From: Microbispora oryzae
GTDB taxonomy: Bacteria; Actinomycetota; Actinomycetes; Streptosporangiales; Streptosporangiaceae
Length of the DNA: 50,734 nt
Assembly (NCBI RefSeq): GCF_017896165.1
Contig: NZ_JAFCNB010000032.1
Location: 1 to 50,734, forward strand
Reading direction: 5' to 3'
Positions 8,239-16,591 of this stretch are shown here, piece after piece (position 1 is the stretch's first letter; every line of letters begins with the position of its first letter). The position numbers were made by a program, and so were the translations under genes. The notes below the pieces were generated by a model. It worked only from the letters and a program-made list of their open reading frames with translations. It was not told where the DNA came from and did no database searches.

Positions 8239-9056
8239 CGGCGACCCGACGCGGCTGGTGGCGGACCGCCCTGGGCCTGGTGCTCACGGCGCTGATGCTG
8301 TTCCCGGTCTACTGGATGATCAATGTGTCGTTCACCAGGGACCAGGACATGCGCAAGTCGCCGCCGTACTGGTTCCCGGTGAACGGGACGTTCGAGGGCT
8401 ACCGCGCGGTGCTCGAACAGCAGGGGCCCTACCTCCTCACCAGCCTGATCGTGGGGCTGGGCACCGTGCTCCTGACCCTCGTGGTCTCGGCGCCGGCCGC
8501 CTTCTCGCTGGCCAAGCTGCGCCCGCGCGGCGGCGGGGTGCTGAGCTTCGTGCTGCTGATCGCGCAGATGATCCCGGGGATCATCATGGCGATGGGGTTC
8601 TACGCCATCTACCTCAGCACGGGCGTGCTGAACACCGTGCCCGGCCTGATCGTGGCCGACTCCACGCTGGCCGTGCCGTTCGCCGTCCTCATCTTCACCA
8701 CGTTCATGTCCGGAATCCCCGAGGAGCTGATGCAGGCCGCCCGGGTGGACGGCGCCACGCCGCTACGGGTGTTCTGGTCCGTCGTGCTGCCGATCAGCCG
8801 GAACTCGATCATCACGGTGTCGCTGTTCGCGTTCCTGTGGGCGTGGTCGGACTTCATCTTCGCCAGCACGCTCGACCAGGGCGGCGCCGGCCAGCCGATC
8901 ACCCTCGGCATCTACCACTACATCGGCAACAACAACCAGCAGTGGAACGCCATCATGGCCACGGCCGTCGTGGCGTCCATTCCCGCCACCGTGCTGCTCG
9001 TCATCGCCCAGCGCTACGTCGCCGCGGGCGTCACGGCCGGCGCGGTCAAGGACTGA
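8235..9056 (+). CDS. ABC sugar transporter permease (MalG-type)
   Basis: 273-residue partner permease with about six membrane segments and the EAA loop EELMQAARVDGATPLRVFW. The start overlaps the previous stop (ATGA at 8235-8238). With the lipoprotein at 5871 and the permease at 7252 it makes a CUT1-type importer for oligosaccharides. A bidirectional hairpin terminator follows. Confidence 0.88.
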   Translation: MTATRRGWWRTALGLVLTALMLFPVYWMINVSFTRDQDMRKSPPYWFPVNGTFEGYRAVLEQQGPYLLTSLIVGLGTVLLTLVVSAPAAFSLAKLRPRGGGVLSFVLLIAQMIPGIIMAMGFYAIYLSTGVLNTVPGLIVADSTLAVPFAVLIFTTFMSGIPEELMQAARVDGATPLRVFWSVVLPISRNSIITVSLFAFLWAWSDFIFASTLDQGGAGQPITLGIYHYIGNNNQQWNAIMATAVVASIPATVLLVIAQRYVAAGVTAGAVKD

Positions 9057-9062
9057 ACGCGC

Positions 9063-9095
9063 GCGCTCCGCGGGGACGACGGCCCTGCGGAGCGC
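9063..9095. terminator. Bidirectional hairpin between convergent genes
   Basis: A perfect 9-bp repeat GCGCTCCGC (9063-9071) with its complement at 9087-9095, loop 15 bases with some inner pairing. It separates the MalG-type permease (stop 9056) from the convergent LacI gene (stop 9122). Confidence 0.7.
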
Positions 9096-9121
9096 CATCG
9101 TCCGTTCCGCCTCGGCCCGTC

Positions 9122-10180
9122 TCACGCGCCCGGCGGCGTCACGGACTGGCGCTCGCGTACGGGCATCGGAACCCGGTGCACGGCGCCCTCAGGATGGGGG
9201 TCCGCCTTGTCCCGGCCGATCTCCTCGAACAGCACGTCGACGGCCCTGCGGCCCAGTTCGTAGTGGGGGAGGGCCACGGTCGTCAGCTTGGGGCGCATCC
9301 ACGCGGCGATCGGGTGATCGTCGAAGGAGATCACGGACACGTCCTCGGGCACCTTCAGCCCGAAGTCGTCGAGCGCCTGGTAGGCGCCCAGCGCGAGCCG
9401 GTCGTTGAAGCAGATCAACGCGCGGGGGCGGGTGGTCTCGAGCAGCGCCCGGGTCGCGTCCAGGCCGTATTCGGGCTGCCAGTCGGGGCATGACCGGCCG
9501 CCGGCCGGCTTGATCCCCGCCTCGCCGAGCGCCTCGCGGATGCCCCTGAGCCGTTCCACGGCCGCGACGCTCTCCGGCGGCATGTCCCGCGCGCCGAGAC
9601 CCACTCCGATCAGGTAGATGCCGTCACGGTGGCCGGCCTCCAGCAGGACGCGCACGGCGGTGCGGCCGGCCTCGACCTCGTCGGGGACGACGGCGGGCAG
9701 GATCGACGGCTGCTTGGGGAGCGCGTTGAGCAGGACGGCCGGGATCGCCGCCATCCCCTTCGGCACCCTGATCGTCCGCGTGAACATCGAGGCCAGGATG
9801 ATCCCGTCGACCTGACGGTCGTGCATGGCGTGCAGCAGGAGACGTTCGAGCTCCGGGTCGCCCTCCGTCTCACCGATGAACAGCATCACGCCGCGTTCGC
9901 GCGCGGCCTCCAGCGCTCCCTTGATCATGTCGCCGGCGAGGCGCGAGGTCGCGACGGTGTCGGAGACGAAGGCGATGGTCCGGGTGGTGCCGGTGCGCAG
10001 GCCCACGGAGACTATGTTGGGCCTGTACTGCAACTCGTCGGCCGCCTTGAGGACGCGCTGCTCCACATCCTGAGAGATGCGCAGCTCACGCCCCCTGCCG
10101 GACAGGACGAGCGACGCGGTGGTCCGGGAGACACCGGCGATCTTGGCGACGTCCGCCAGCGTGACCCGTCGTGGGCTCAC
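9122..10180 (-). CDS. LacI-family transcriptional regulator (sucrose operon)
   Basis: 352 residues. The HTH and hinge read VTLADVAKIAGVSRTTASLVLSG, followed by a sugar-binding domain with VPDEVEAGRTAVRVLL and VISFDDHPIAAWM blocks and a C-terminal ELGRRAVDVLFEEI core. The GTG at 10180 is preceded by AGGAGG and puts the HTH at residue 5; the longer open frame to 10483 would overlap the divergent gene. The gene is divergent from the binding-protein/fructokinase/GH68 operon, and a palindrome with a central CG lies between them. It is therefore the likely sucrose-responsive repressor; the effector is inferred. Confidence 0.9.
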   Translation of the reverse strand: MSPRRVTLADVAKIAGVSRTTASLVLSGRGRELRISQDVEQRVLKAADELQYRPNIVSVGLRTGTTRTIAFVSDTVATSRLAGDMIKGALEAARERGVMLFIGETEGDPELERLLLHAMHDRQVDGIILASMFTRTIRVPKGMAAIPAVLLNALPKQPSILPAVVPDEVEAGRTAVRVLLEAGHRDGIYLIGVGLGARDMPPESVAAVERLRGIREALGEAGIKPAGGRSCPDWQPEYGLDATRALLETTRPRALICFNDRLALGAYQALDDFGLKVPEDVSVISFDDHPIAAWMRPKLTTVALPHYELGRRAVDVLFEEIGRDKADPHPEGAVHRVPMPVRERQSVTPPGA

Positions 10181-10205
10181 AGAGAGACCTCCTGCGTTGT
10201 GGGGG

Positions 10206-10261
10206 TTGACACCCTGCGACACGCATGGTGAGACTATCGCATTGCTAATCCGATTTAGCAA
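10206..10261 (+). promoter_or_regulatory. Promoter -35 and LacI operator upstream of the sucrose operon
   Basis: A consensus -35 TTGACA lies at 10206-10211; the -10 is poor (around GACTAT, 10232-10237). The 20-bp palindrome at 10242-10261 has perfect 7-base arms, TTGCTAA and TTAGCAA, around TCCGAT with a central CG. This is the classic LacI-family operator layout. It sits just downstream of the promoter and 58 bases before the binding-protein start, so the bound repressor would block transcription. Confidence 0.7.
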
Positions 10262-10319
10262 ACCTGAGTCCGGGGCCCCGGCGTTCGCCGGCGTGCCCCA
10301 ATCAACCGAGGAGACGCAG

Positions 10320-11681
10320 ATGTCGCGTCGAGTTCGCCCCCGCTGGAACGGGGCGGTGCTTGTGGTAGCCATAGGGGGAACGCTGGTCGCCGGGTGCGGG
10401 GGACCTGGCAGCGACGCGCCCCAGGCGGAGGCCAGTAGCACAACCCTCTCGAGCGCGCCGACCTGCGGCACGGCACCGGTCACGATGAAAGGCTATTTCG
10501 AGACCGGCTTCCCCCTGCCCAAGGCGCTCACCACCGAGTTTTCCAAGCAGTTCCCGAACGTCAAGTTCGACATCCGTGAGGACCAGTTCGCGGTGATCAC
10601 ACAGAACGCCCCGCGCGTCCTGGCCGACGATCCGCCGGACCTCATGCGGCTGCCCCAGGTCTCCGAGCTGGTCAAGAACAACCTGCTCAAGAACCTCGAC
10701 GGTTACGCGAAGGCGTTCGGCTGGGACTCCTGGCCGGCCTCGCAGCTCGCGCAGATGCGGCTCGGCCCCGGCGGGCGGACGCGCGGCGAGGGATCGCTGT
10801 ACGCCATGGGCCTCAACTTCAGCATGACCGGCGTGTTCTACAACAAGAAGCTCGCCGAGAAGATCGGGATGTCGTCGGCGCCCACCACCCTGGCGGAGCT
10901 CGACGACGCCATGGCGAAGGCCAAGACCGCCGGCATCACGCCGATCACCCAGTTCAACGGCGGAGCCACGGGCGGCCTCGCCTTCCCGCTGCAGGACCTC
11001 ATGGCCGCCTACGGTCCGGCCGGTCCGATCAACGACTGGATCTTCCAGAAGCAGGGGGCGACCATCGACACGCCCTCGAACCTGCAGGCCACCCAGCACC
11101 TCGAGAAGTGGATCAAGGCCGGCTACTTCCAGAAGGACGTCAACGCCGTCGACTACGCGACGATGATGAGCCGCTTCATCGGCGGACAGGGCCTGTTCAT
11201 GTTCAACGGCGACTGGGAGTCGGGCAACCTCGACAAGCAGATGCCGGGCGACGTGGGCTTCTTCCTGATGCCTCCGCTCGAGAAGGGCGGCAAGCAGGCC
11301 GCGATGTCGGCCCCGCTCACCTACGGGATCAGCTCGCGCGCGAAGAACGCCGACTGCGCCGCCTTCTTCCTCAACTGGGTGGCGACCAACCCGCAGGCGC
11401 GGGACATCGACGTGAAGATCGGCGGGTCGCACCCAATGGGGTCGGCCGACGCCTCCATGCCGGAAGTCACCCCCGGCACGGTGACGGCGAGCACCCTGGA
11501 GGCGGGCAAGAAGATCGGCGAGGACAACGGCGCGATGGACTTCATCGCGAACGCCACCGGCGCGATCTACGCCAAGAGCTGGACCCCGCAGTTGCAGAAG
11601 CTCGTGGCCGGGCAGCAGACGCCCGACGCGCTGCTCAAGTCGGTGCAGAGCGACTACCAGAGCCAGGTCGGGGGGAGCTGA
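10320..11681 (+). CDS. ABC sugar transporter, solute-binding lipoprotein (sucrose type)
   Basis: 453 residues with a type II signal peptide (LVAGC, lipidated C26) and a family-1 binding domain: PPDLMRLPQVSELVKN, TGVFYNKKLAEKIG, GLFMFNGDWESGNLDK. GAGGAG lies 8 bases before the ATG at 10320; the frame continues upstream but through the operator. It is the first gene of the LacI-controlled operon and is followed after six bases by the permeases. Sucrose or a short fructoside is the inferred ligand, because fructokinase and a GH68 sucrase close the operon. Confidence 0.87.
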   Translation: MSRRVRPRWNGAVLVVAIGGTLVAGCGGPGSDAPQAEASSTTLSSAPTCGTAPVTMKGYFETGFPLPKALTTEFSKQFPNVKFDIREDQFAVITQNAPRVLADDPPDLMRLPQVSELVKNNLLKNLDGYAKAFGWDSWPASQLAQMRLGPGGRTRGEGSLYAMGLNFSMTGVFYNKKLAEKIGMSSAPTTLAELDDAMAKAKTAGITPITQFNGGATGGLAFPLQDLMAAYGPAGPINDWIFQKQGATIDTPSNLQATQHLEKWIKAGYFQKDVNAVDYATMMSRFIGGQGLFMFNGDWESGNLDKQMPGDVGFFLMPPLEKGGKQAAMSAPLTYGISSRAKNADCAAFFLNWVATNPQARDIDVKIGGSHPMGSADASMPEVTPGTVTASTLEAGKKIGEDNGAMDFIANATGAIYAKSWTPQLQKLVAGQQTPDALLKSVQSDYQSQVGGS

Positions 11682-11687
11682 GCACCG

Positions 11688-12656
11688 ATGGCACGGCCGA
11701 CTCCCGACACCGCGGCCGACCCCTCCAAGGGTCGCCATGGGCCGGCAGCCGTGGCGAAGACGAGGAGCCCCGCCCGCGCGGCGGGGCTCCGCACGCCGAG
11801 TTGGGTCGGCTGGCTGTTCGTCGCACCGGCGCTCGCCTTCTACGTGGTCTTCGTCCTGCGCCCGATCGTCCTCACGGTGCAGTACTCGCTGTACCGCTGG
11901 GACGGCATCGGCCCGTCCACCTGGGTGGGACTGGCGAACTACGGGAAGGTCTTCACCGACCCCGACCTGTTCGACTCCATCCTCAACGCGGTCAAGCTGA
12001 TCCTCTTCTTCAGCGTGATCCCCGTCCTGCTCGGCCTCGCGATCGCCTCGACGATCCGGCGCATCGCCACCAGCAGGCTCGCGCTCGTGGCGCGGACCGT
12101 GCTGTTCCTGCCGCAGGTCATCCCGCTCGTCGCTGCCGGCATCGCCTGGACCTGGGTGCTGTCGTCGACCGGCGTGGTCAACCAGGTGCTGTCGCACCTC
12201 GGCCTCGGCGGGGTGACCCGCGCCTGGCTGGGCGACTTCTCGACCGCCCTGCCCGCGGTGGGCGTGATCGGCGCGTGGGTGCTGCTCGGCCTGTGCACGC
12301 TGCTCCTGCTGGCCGGCATGAGCCGGATCGATCCGGCGCTCTACGAGGCCGCCCGGCTGGACGGCGCGGGATCGATGCGTGAGTTCCTCTCGATCACGGT
12401 GCCCATCCTGCGGCAGGAGATCGGCGTCTGTGTGACGGTGACCGTCATCGCGGCGCTGGCCAGCTTCGACATCGTCTACATCTCGACCCAGGGCGGTCCG
12501 GGCAACTCGACGATGGTCCCCGGCCTGGAGATCTACTACCTGGCCTTCTCCGAACGGCAGGTGGGCATGGCCTCGGCGCTGGCCGTGGTCCTCATGGTGC
12601 TGGTTCTCATCTGCGCCCTTCCCATCCAGTGGCTCACCAAGGACAAGAACTCATGA
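11688..12656 (+). CDS. ABC sugar transporter permease (MalF-type), sucrose operon
   Basis: 322-residue membrane protein with six predicted segments after a ~40-residue hydrophilic N-terminus. The EAA loop reads YEAARLDGAGSMREFLSITVP. It starts six bases after the binding-protein stop and ends in an ATGA overlap with the next permease. Confidence 0.87.
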   Translation: MARPTPDTAADPSKGRHGPAAVAKTRSPARAAGLRTPSWVGWLFVAPALAFYVVFVLRPIVLTVQYSLYRWDGIGPSTWVGLANYGKVFTDPDLFDSILNAVKLILFFSVIPVLLGLAIASTIRRIATSRLALVARTVLFLPQVIPLVAAGIAWTWVLSSTGVVNQVLSHLGLGGVTRAWLGDFSTALPAVGVIGAWVLLGLCTLLLLAGMSRIDPALYEAARLDGAGSMREFLSITVPILRQEIGVCVTVTVIAALASFDIVYISTQGGPGNSTMVPGLEIYYLAFSERQVGMASALAVVLMVLVLICALPIQWLTKDKNS

Positions 12657-13477
12657 TCGTCGGACGCCGGGAGGTGTGGACCGGAAGGCTGCTGCTCGTC
12701 CTGTTGATGGCGGTCACGGTCGTGCCGTTCATCAGCCTCTTCGTCACGGCCCTGCACCCCTCGGGCAGCTACCCGCTCGGGCTCGACTGGCCGGGCGATC
12801 CGCACTGGGACAACTTCGTCAAGGCGTTCGAGGCCGCGAACATGGGTGAGCTGCTGAAGTCGAGCACGCTCATCGTGATCGGCGTGGTTCCCATCTCGCT
12901 GCTCCTGGCGACGCTCGCGGGCTTCGCCATCGGCCACCTGCGGATGGCCGGGCGCAACGTGGTGTTCCTGACCTTCGTGCTCGGCCTGACCCTGCCGTTC
13001 GAGGGCATCATCACGCCGCTCTACTACCAGGTGCGCGACCTGGGCCTGCTGAACACGAGGTGGGCCATCATCCTGCCGCTCATCGGGCTGTTCATGCCGT
13101 TCTCCGTCTTCTGGATGCGCGCCCACTTCGTGAACATGCCGCAGGAGCTGACCGAGAGCGCGCGGATGGACGGCGCCAACCTGTGGCAGCTGTTCTGGCG
13201 CGTGCACGTGCCCCTGGCCATGCCCGCGCTGTCGTCGCTGGCCATCCTGCTGTTCCTGTGGACCTGGAACCAGTTCCTGCTGGCGATCGTGCTCGTCGAC
13301 GATCCGCTGAAACGGACCATGTCCGGCGCCCTGGGCGCGTTCCAGGGCCAGTGGGGCACCGACATCCCGCTGCTCTCCGCGGGATCCCTGCTGATTCTGG
13401 CCCCCACACTCGCGATCTTCCTCGTCTTCCAGCGACGCTTTGTCACGGCTCTGCTCCAGGGTTCGCTGAAGGGATGA
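12653..13477 (+). CDS. ABC sugar transporter permease (MalG-type), sucrose operon
   Basis: 274-residue partner permease. Membrane segments begin LLLVLLMAVTVVPFISLFV, and the EAA loop is ELTESARMDGANLWQLFW. It overlaps both neighbours by four bases, so the permease pair and the kinase are translationally coupled. No ATPase is encoded nearby; a shared MsiK-type ATPase is likely. Confidence 0.88.
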   Translation: MIVGRREVWTGRLLLVLLMAVTVVPFISLFVTALHPSGSYPLGLDWPGDPHWDNFVKAFEAANMGELLKSSTLIVIGVVPISLLLATLAGFAIGHLRMAGRNVVFLTFVLGLTLPFEGIITPLYYQVRDLGLLNTRWAIILPLIGLFMPFSVFWMRAHFVNMPQELTESARMDGANLWQLFWRVHVPLAMPALSSLAILLFLWTWNQFLLAIVLVDDPLKRTMSGALGAFQGQWGTDIPLLSAGSLLILAPTLAIFLVFQRRFVTALLQGSLKG

Positions 13478-14481
13478 CGAAGATGACGGGAACGGCCCCG
13501 ATGTACGGGGGAATCGAGGCGGGCGGCACCAAGTGGGTGTGCGCGGTCGCCGACGCCGACGGGCACCTGCTCGCGACCGAGGTCATACCGACGACGACGC
13601 CGGAGGAGACCATCCCCGGCGCGATCGGATTCTTCCGGCGCCACGGGACGCCGGCCGCGGTCGGCGTCGGGACCTTCGGGCCGGTCGACCTGCGGCCCGG
13701 CTCGCCGACATACGGCTACATCACGAGCACGCCCAAGCCGGGCTGGGCGCACACCGACGTCGTCTCGCCGCTGCGCGAGGCGCTGGGCGTCCCGGTCGGC
13801 CTCGACACGGACGTGAACGCCGCGGCGCTGGGCGAGGGGCGGCGGGGCGCCGGATCCGGGCTCAGCACCATTTCGTACATCACCGTGGGAACGGGCATCG
13901 GCGCGGGCGCCCTGGTGAACGGCCGGCCGGCGCACGGTCTCCTGCACCCCGAGTTCGGCCACATCCTCGTCCCCCACGACCGGGCCCGCGATCCGTTCGC
14001 CGGAAGCTGTCCCTATCACGGGGACTGCCTCGAAGGGCTCGCGTCGGGCGAGGCCATGCGCCGGAGGTGGGGACGCCGCGCCGAGACGCTGGACGACGCG
14101 TGGGCCTGGGAGCTGGAGGCGGAGTATCTCGCCCTGGCCGTGCTCAACCTGACCTACGCCCTGTCGCCCGAGCGGGTCATCGTGGGCGGGGGCGTGGCGA
14201 AGCACCCCGCCCTGCTCGCCCGGGTGCGGGCGCGTCTGCTCGACCTCGCCGCCGGCTATCCCGCGACGCCCGCGCTGACCGATCCGGCGGCCATGGACGA
14301 GTACGTGGTCGCCCCCTCCCTCGGGGACCGCGCCGGCGTCATCGGGGCGGTCGAACTCGCCCGCGACGAGCTGCGCGACCCGGAGGACGGAGCGGGAACA
14401 CATCCCGGCCGCGAGGACGCGGCCGGTGTCGACGACGCGCGGGGAAACCCCGGCGCGGATGAGTTGGAGGTCTATCAATGA
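13474..14481 (+). CDS. ROK-family fructokinase
   Basis: 335-residue cytoplasmic sugar kinase. The ATP motif is GGIEAGGTKWVCAV (residues 12-25), the catalytic aspartate is D113 in DTDVNAAALGE, and the zinc site is H158-P-E-F-G-H163 with C179-P-Y-H182-G-D-C185. The CPYHGDCLEG variant is typical of ROK fructokinases. It would phosphorylate fructose released by the GH68 enzyme encoded next. The start overlaps the permease stop (ATGA); the ATG at 13483 is equally possible and has a better-spaced AAGGG. A ~40-residue acidic tail follows the conserved core. Confidence 0.85.
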   Translation: MTKMTGTAPMYGGIEAGGTKWVCAVADADGHLLATEVIPTTTPEETIPGAIGFFRRHGTPAAVGVGTFGPVDLRPGSPTYGYITSTPKPGWAHTDVVSPLREALGVPVGLDTDVNAAALGEGRRGAGSGLSTISYITVGTGIGAGALVNGRPAHGLLHPEFGHILVPHDRARDPFAGSCPYHGDCLEGLASGEAMRRRWGRRAETLDDAWAWELEAEYLALAVLNLTYALSPERVIVGGGVAKHPALLARVRARLLDLAAGYPATPALTDPAAMDEYVVAPSLGDRAGVIGAVELARDELRDPEDGAGTHPGREDAAGVDDARGNPGADELEVYQ

Positions 14482-14578
14482 CAGCACGGGGGCGGCGACG
14501 CGGCGCTCCGACAGCGCCGCGCGGCTCCGGTCGCCGCGGTGCGCTCGCCGGCGGTCGCCCGCGCGGTGAGGGCGCCGC

Positions 14579-15748
14579 GTGAACGACAGCCGGCCGGCGC
14601 ACTGGACGCGCCGGCACCTCGACCTCCTGGCCGGTTCCGCGGGCGACCCGGCGACGACCCCGCCGGTCATCGGCCTGCCGGAGCCGCCGCGGATCCTGTC
14701 CGATCACGACCTGTGGGACCTGTGGCCGATCCAGGAGGAGGACGGCTCGACGACCGTGGCGCTCGGGCGCGAGCTGTGGATGGCGCTGTCGGCGCCCGCC
14801 ACGGGTCACCCGGAGGAGCGCCACGACGTCGCCCGCATCCGGCTGCTGGCCAAGGCCGGAGACGACTGGGAGGACCTCGGCGACGCGTTCGCCGACGGGG
14901 TCTCCCCGGGCAGCCGCGAGTGGTCGGGATCGGCGATCCACCGGCCCGACGGCACCGTGTCGGTCTACTACACGGCCGCCGGGCGGCGCGGCGAGGCGCG
15001 GCCGTCGTTCGTCCAGCGCGTCGTCGAGGCGCGCGCCCGGCTGCTCACCGACGGCGGCCGGATCCGGCTCGACCCGGGCGCGGAGCACCGGCTGATCCTC
15101 ACCTCCGACGGGGTGACGTACCTGCCGGCGGACGAGATCGAAGGGGGGCCGGGACGGATCAGGGCGTTCCGCGACCCCGGCTGGTTCCGCGACCCGGCCG
15201 ACGGCCGGGACCACCTGCTGGTGGCCGCGTCGGTGCCGTGGGAGGACCGCTTCATGGGCGCGGTGGCCGTGGCCGGCGAGGTGCCGGGCGGCTGGTCGCT
15301 CCAGCCGCCGCTCCTGGTGGCCGACGGCGTCCACCACGAGATCGAACGCCCGCACGTCGTGGTCCACGACTCGTCCTACTACCTCTTCTTCTCCGCCCAG
15401 CGCTACGGGTTCCACCCGTGGGGAAGCGGGCCCACCGGGCTCTACGGCTTCGTCGCCCCCGCCCTGACCGGGCCGTACACCCCGCTGAACGGCTCCGGGC
15501 TGGTGATCGGCAACCCGCCGGAGGAGCCCGACCAGGCGTACGCATGGGTGGTGCTGCCCGACCTCACCGCGGTGAGCTTCCTCAACTACCGGTCCGCTGA
15601 CGGCAAGGACCCGAGGGACGTCGGGGCCGCCGAGGCGCGGTCCCGGTTCGGCGGGACCATCGCGCCGGTGCTGCAACTCACGCTCGACGGGGCGAACACG
15701 TCCGTCGCGGTTCGCGCGTCCGCCGGGGCGGAGGGAGCGCCCCAGTAG
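14579..15748 (+). CDS. GH68 sucrase, cytoplasmic (invertase/levansucrase family)
   Basis: 389-residue five-bladed beta-propeller enzyme. All GH68 catalytic signatures are present: LWDLWPIQ (nucleophile D47), EWSGSA (114-119), FRDPGWF (stabiliser D199) and HEIERPHV (acid/base E256). There is no signal peptide, unlike secreted levansucrases. Behind a sugar importer and a fructokinase it most likely hydrolyses imported sucrose to glucose and fructose, although fructosyl transfer cannot be excluded. The GTG at 14579 follows GAGGGC. The 97-base gap after the kinase is GC-rich without an evident promoter. A strong hairpin follows. Confidence 0.85.
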   Translation: MNDSRPAHWTRRHLDLLAGSAGDPATTPPVIGLPEPPRILSDHDLWDLWPIQEEDGSTTVALGRELWMALSAPATGHPEERHDVARIRLLAKAGDDWEDLGDAFADGVSPGSREWSGSAIHRPDGTVSVYYTAAGRRGEARPSFVQRVVEARARLLTDGGRIRLDPGAEHRLILTSDGVTYLPADEIEGGPGRIRAFRDPGWFRDPADGRDHLLVAASVPWEDRFMGAVAVAGEVPGGWSLQPPLLVADGVHHEIERPHVVVHDSSYYLFFSAQRYGFHPWGSGPTGLYGFVAPALTGPYTPLNGSGLVIGNPPEEPDQAYAWVVLPDLTAVSFLNYRSADGKDPRDVGAAEARSRFGGTIAPVLQLTLDGANTSVAVRASAGAEGAPQ

Positions 15749-15778
15749 ACCGGCGCCCCGGCCGGCACGGCCCTCGGA

Positions 15779-15814
15779 CACGACGTCCGCCCGGTGGTCC
15801 CGGGCGGGGTCGTG
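15779..15814. terminator. Hairpin terminator between GH68 and MarR genes
   Basis: A 6-bp outer stem (CACGAC/GTCGTG) and an 8-bp inner stem (CCGCCCGG/CCGGGCGG), offset by a small bulge, with TGGTC loop. It separates the convergent GH68 (stop 15748) and MarR (stop 15865) genes. Confidence 0.7.
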
Positions 15815-15864
15815 CGCCGGGGGCCGCCCTGTGCTCCCGTCCGTCCGGGGCCCGGCCGGGCGTG

Positions 15865-16332
15865 TCAGTACGCGTCTGGGCGGAGAGCCCGCGCGCACAC
15901 GGTCAGACCATCTGCCAGCGTGGCGCGCGTGGCGTCGTCGATCCTCGCGAGCATGCCGGACTCGATGTCGTCGAGCGATCCGTCGCACTTCTCCAGCACC
16001 GACACGCCTTCGGGGGTGAGCCGGGCGCACAGCACCCGGCCGCCGTCGGGGTGGGGATCGCGGCGGATCAACCGGCGCCGTTCCAGGTCGCGGATGACGA
16101 GGTTCATCGCCTGCGGCGTGACGAAGGCGATTCTGGCCAGCTCCGCCGACGACACGCCGTCGCGTGTGCGCAGTTCGCTGAGTGCCATGTACTCCGTCGT
16201 GGTGACGCCGTGCCGGGCCAGCGCGTCGTCCAGATGGGCCCGGATGCGGCGCTCCAACCGGAACACCAGGTAGCTCAGGCGGGGAGTGGTCGAGGTCGGC
16301 TGGGCGGCCGGACGCGTGCGGCGGGCGGTCAC
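15865..16332 (-). CDS. MarR-family transcriptional regulator
   Basis: 155-residue winged-helix regulator: LSYLVFRLERRIRAHLDDALA dimer helix, GVTTTEYMALSEL, recognition region SAELARIAFVTPQAMNLVIRDLERRRLI, and wing DPHPDGGRVLCARLT. I take the GTG at 16332; its ribosome site is weak (CAGGG) but no better in-frame start lies upstream. It is divergent from a secreted CE1-type esterase and near a hydroxycinnamate-type catabolic cluster. MarR proteins such as CouR control such pathways by sensing the CoA thioester (family knowledge), which is the role I infer here. Confidence 0.82.
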   Translation of the reverse strand: MTARRTRPAAQPTSTTPRLSYLVFRLERRIRAHLDDALARHGVTTTEYMALSELRTRDGVSSAELARIAFVTPQAMNLVIRDLERRRLIRRDPHPDGGRVLCARLTPEGVSVLEKCDGSLDDIESGMLARIDDATRATLADGLTVCARALRPDAY

Positions 16333-16380
16333 CGGATGACCATACCCTGCGTTCCTGAGGATGTAAGTTTCGCACCCTCG

Positions 16381-16412
16381 TATCAAGCTAATTGATAACA
16401 AGTGACTTGATA
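16381..16412. promoter_or_regulatory. Candidate MarR operator
   Basis: TATCAA-GCTAA-TTGATA (16381-16397) is a 17-bp inverted repeat. A further CTTGATA (16406-16412) pairs with TATCAAG (16381-16387). It is an AT-rich island in the 259-base divergent region between the MarR gene and the esterase. No confident -35/-10 pair could be assigned for either gene. Confidence 0.55.
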
Positions 16413-16591
16413 TGCAGCGGAAATACGGCGCGCCGCCTGGTCGATCTCGACGGCCGTTCGCGCCGAACCTTGACCGCCCGTTCCGGTCGCTTTTATATCG
16501 GCTTCCGTCGTCAACTCGCGAGCCGGTGGTGTTCCGTCCCTCTGTTCCACGCAGAGAAGACCGCTCGCGAACCAGAGCAGAGGAGGAGCGG

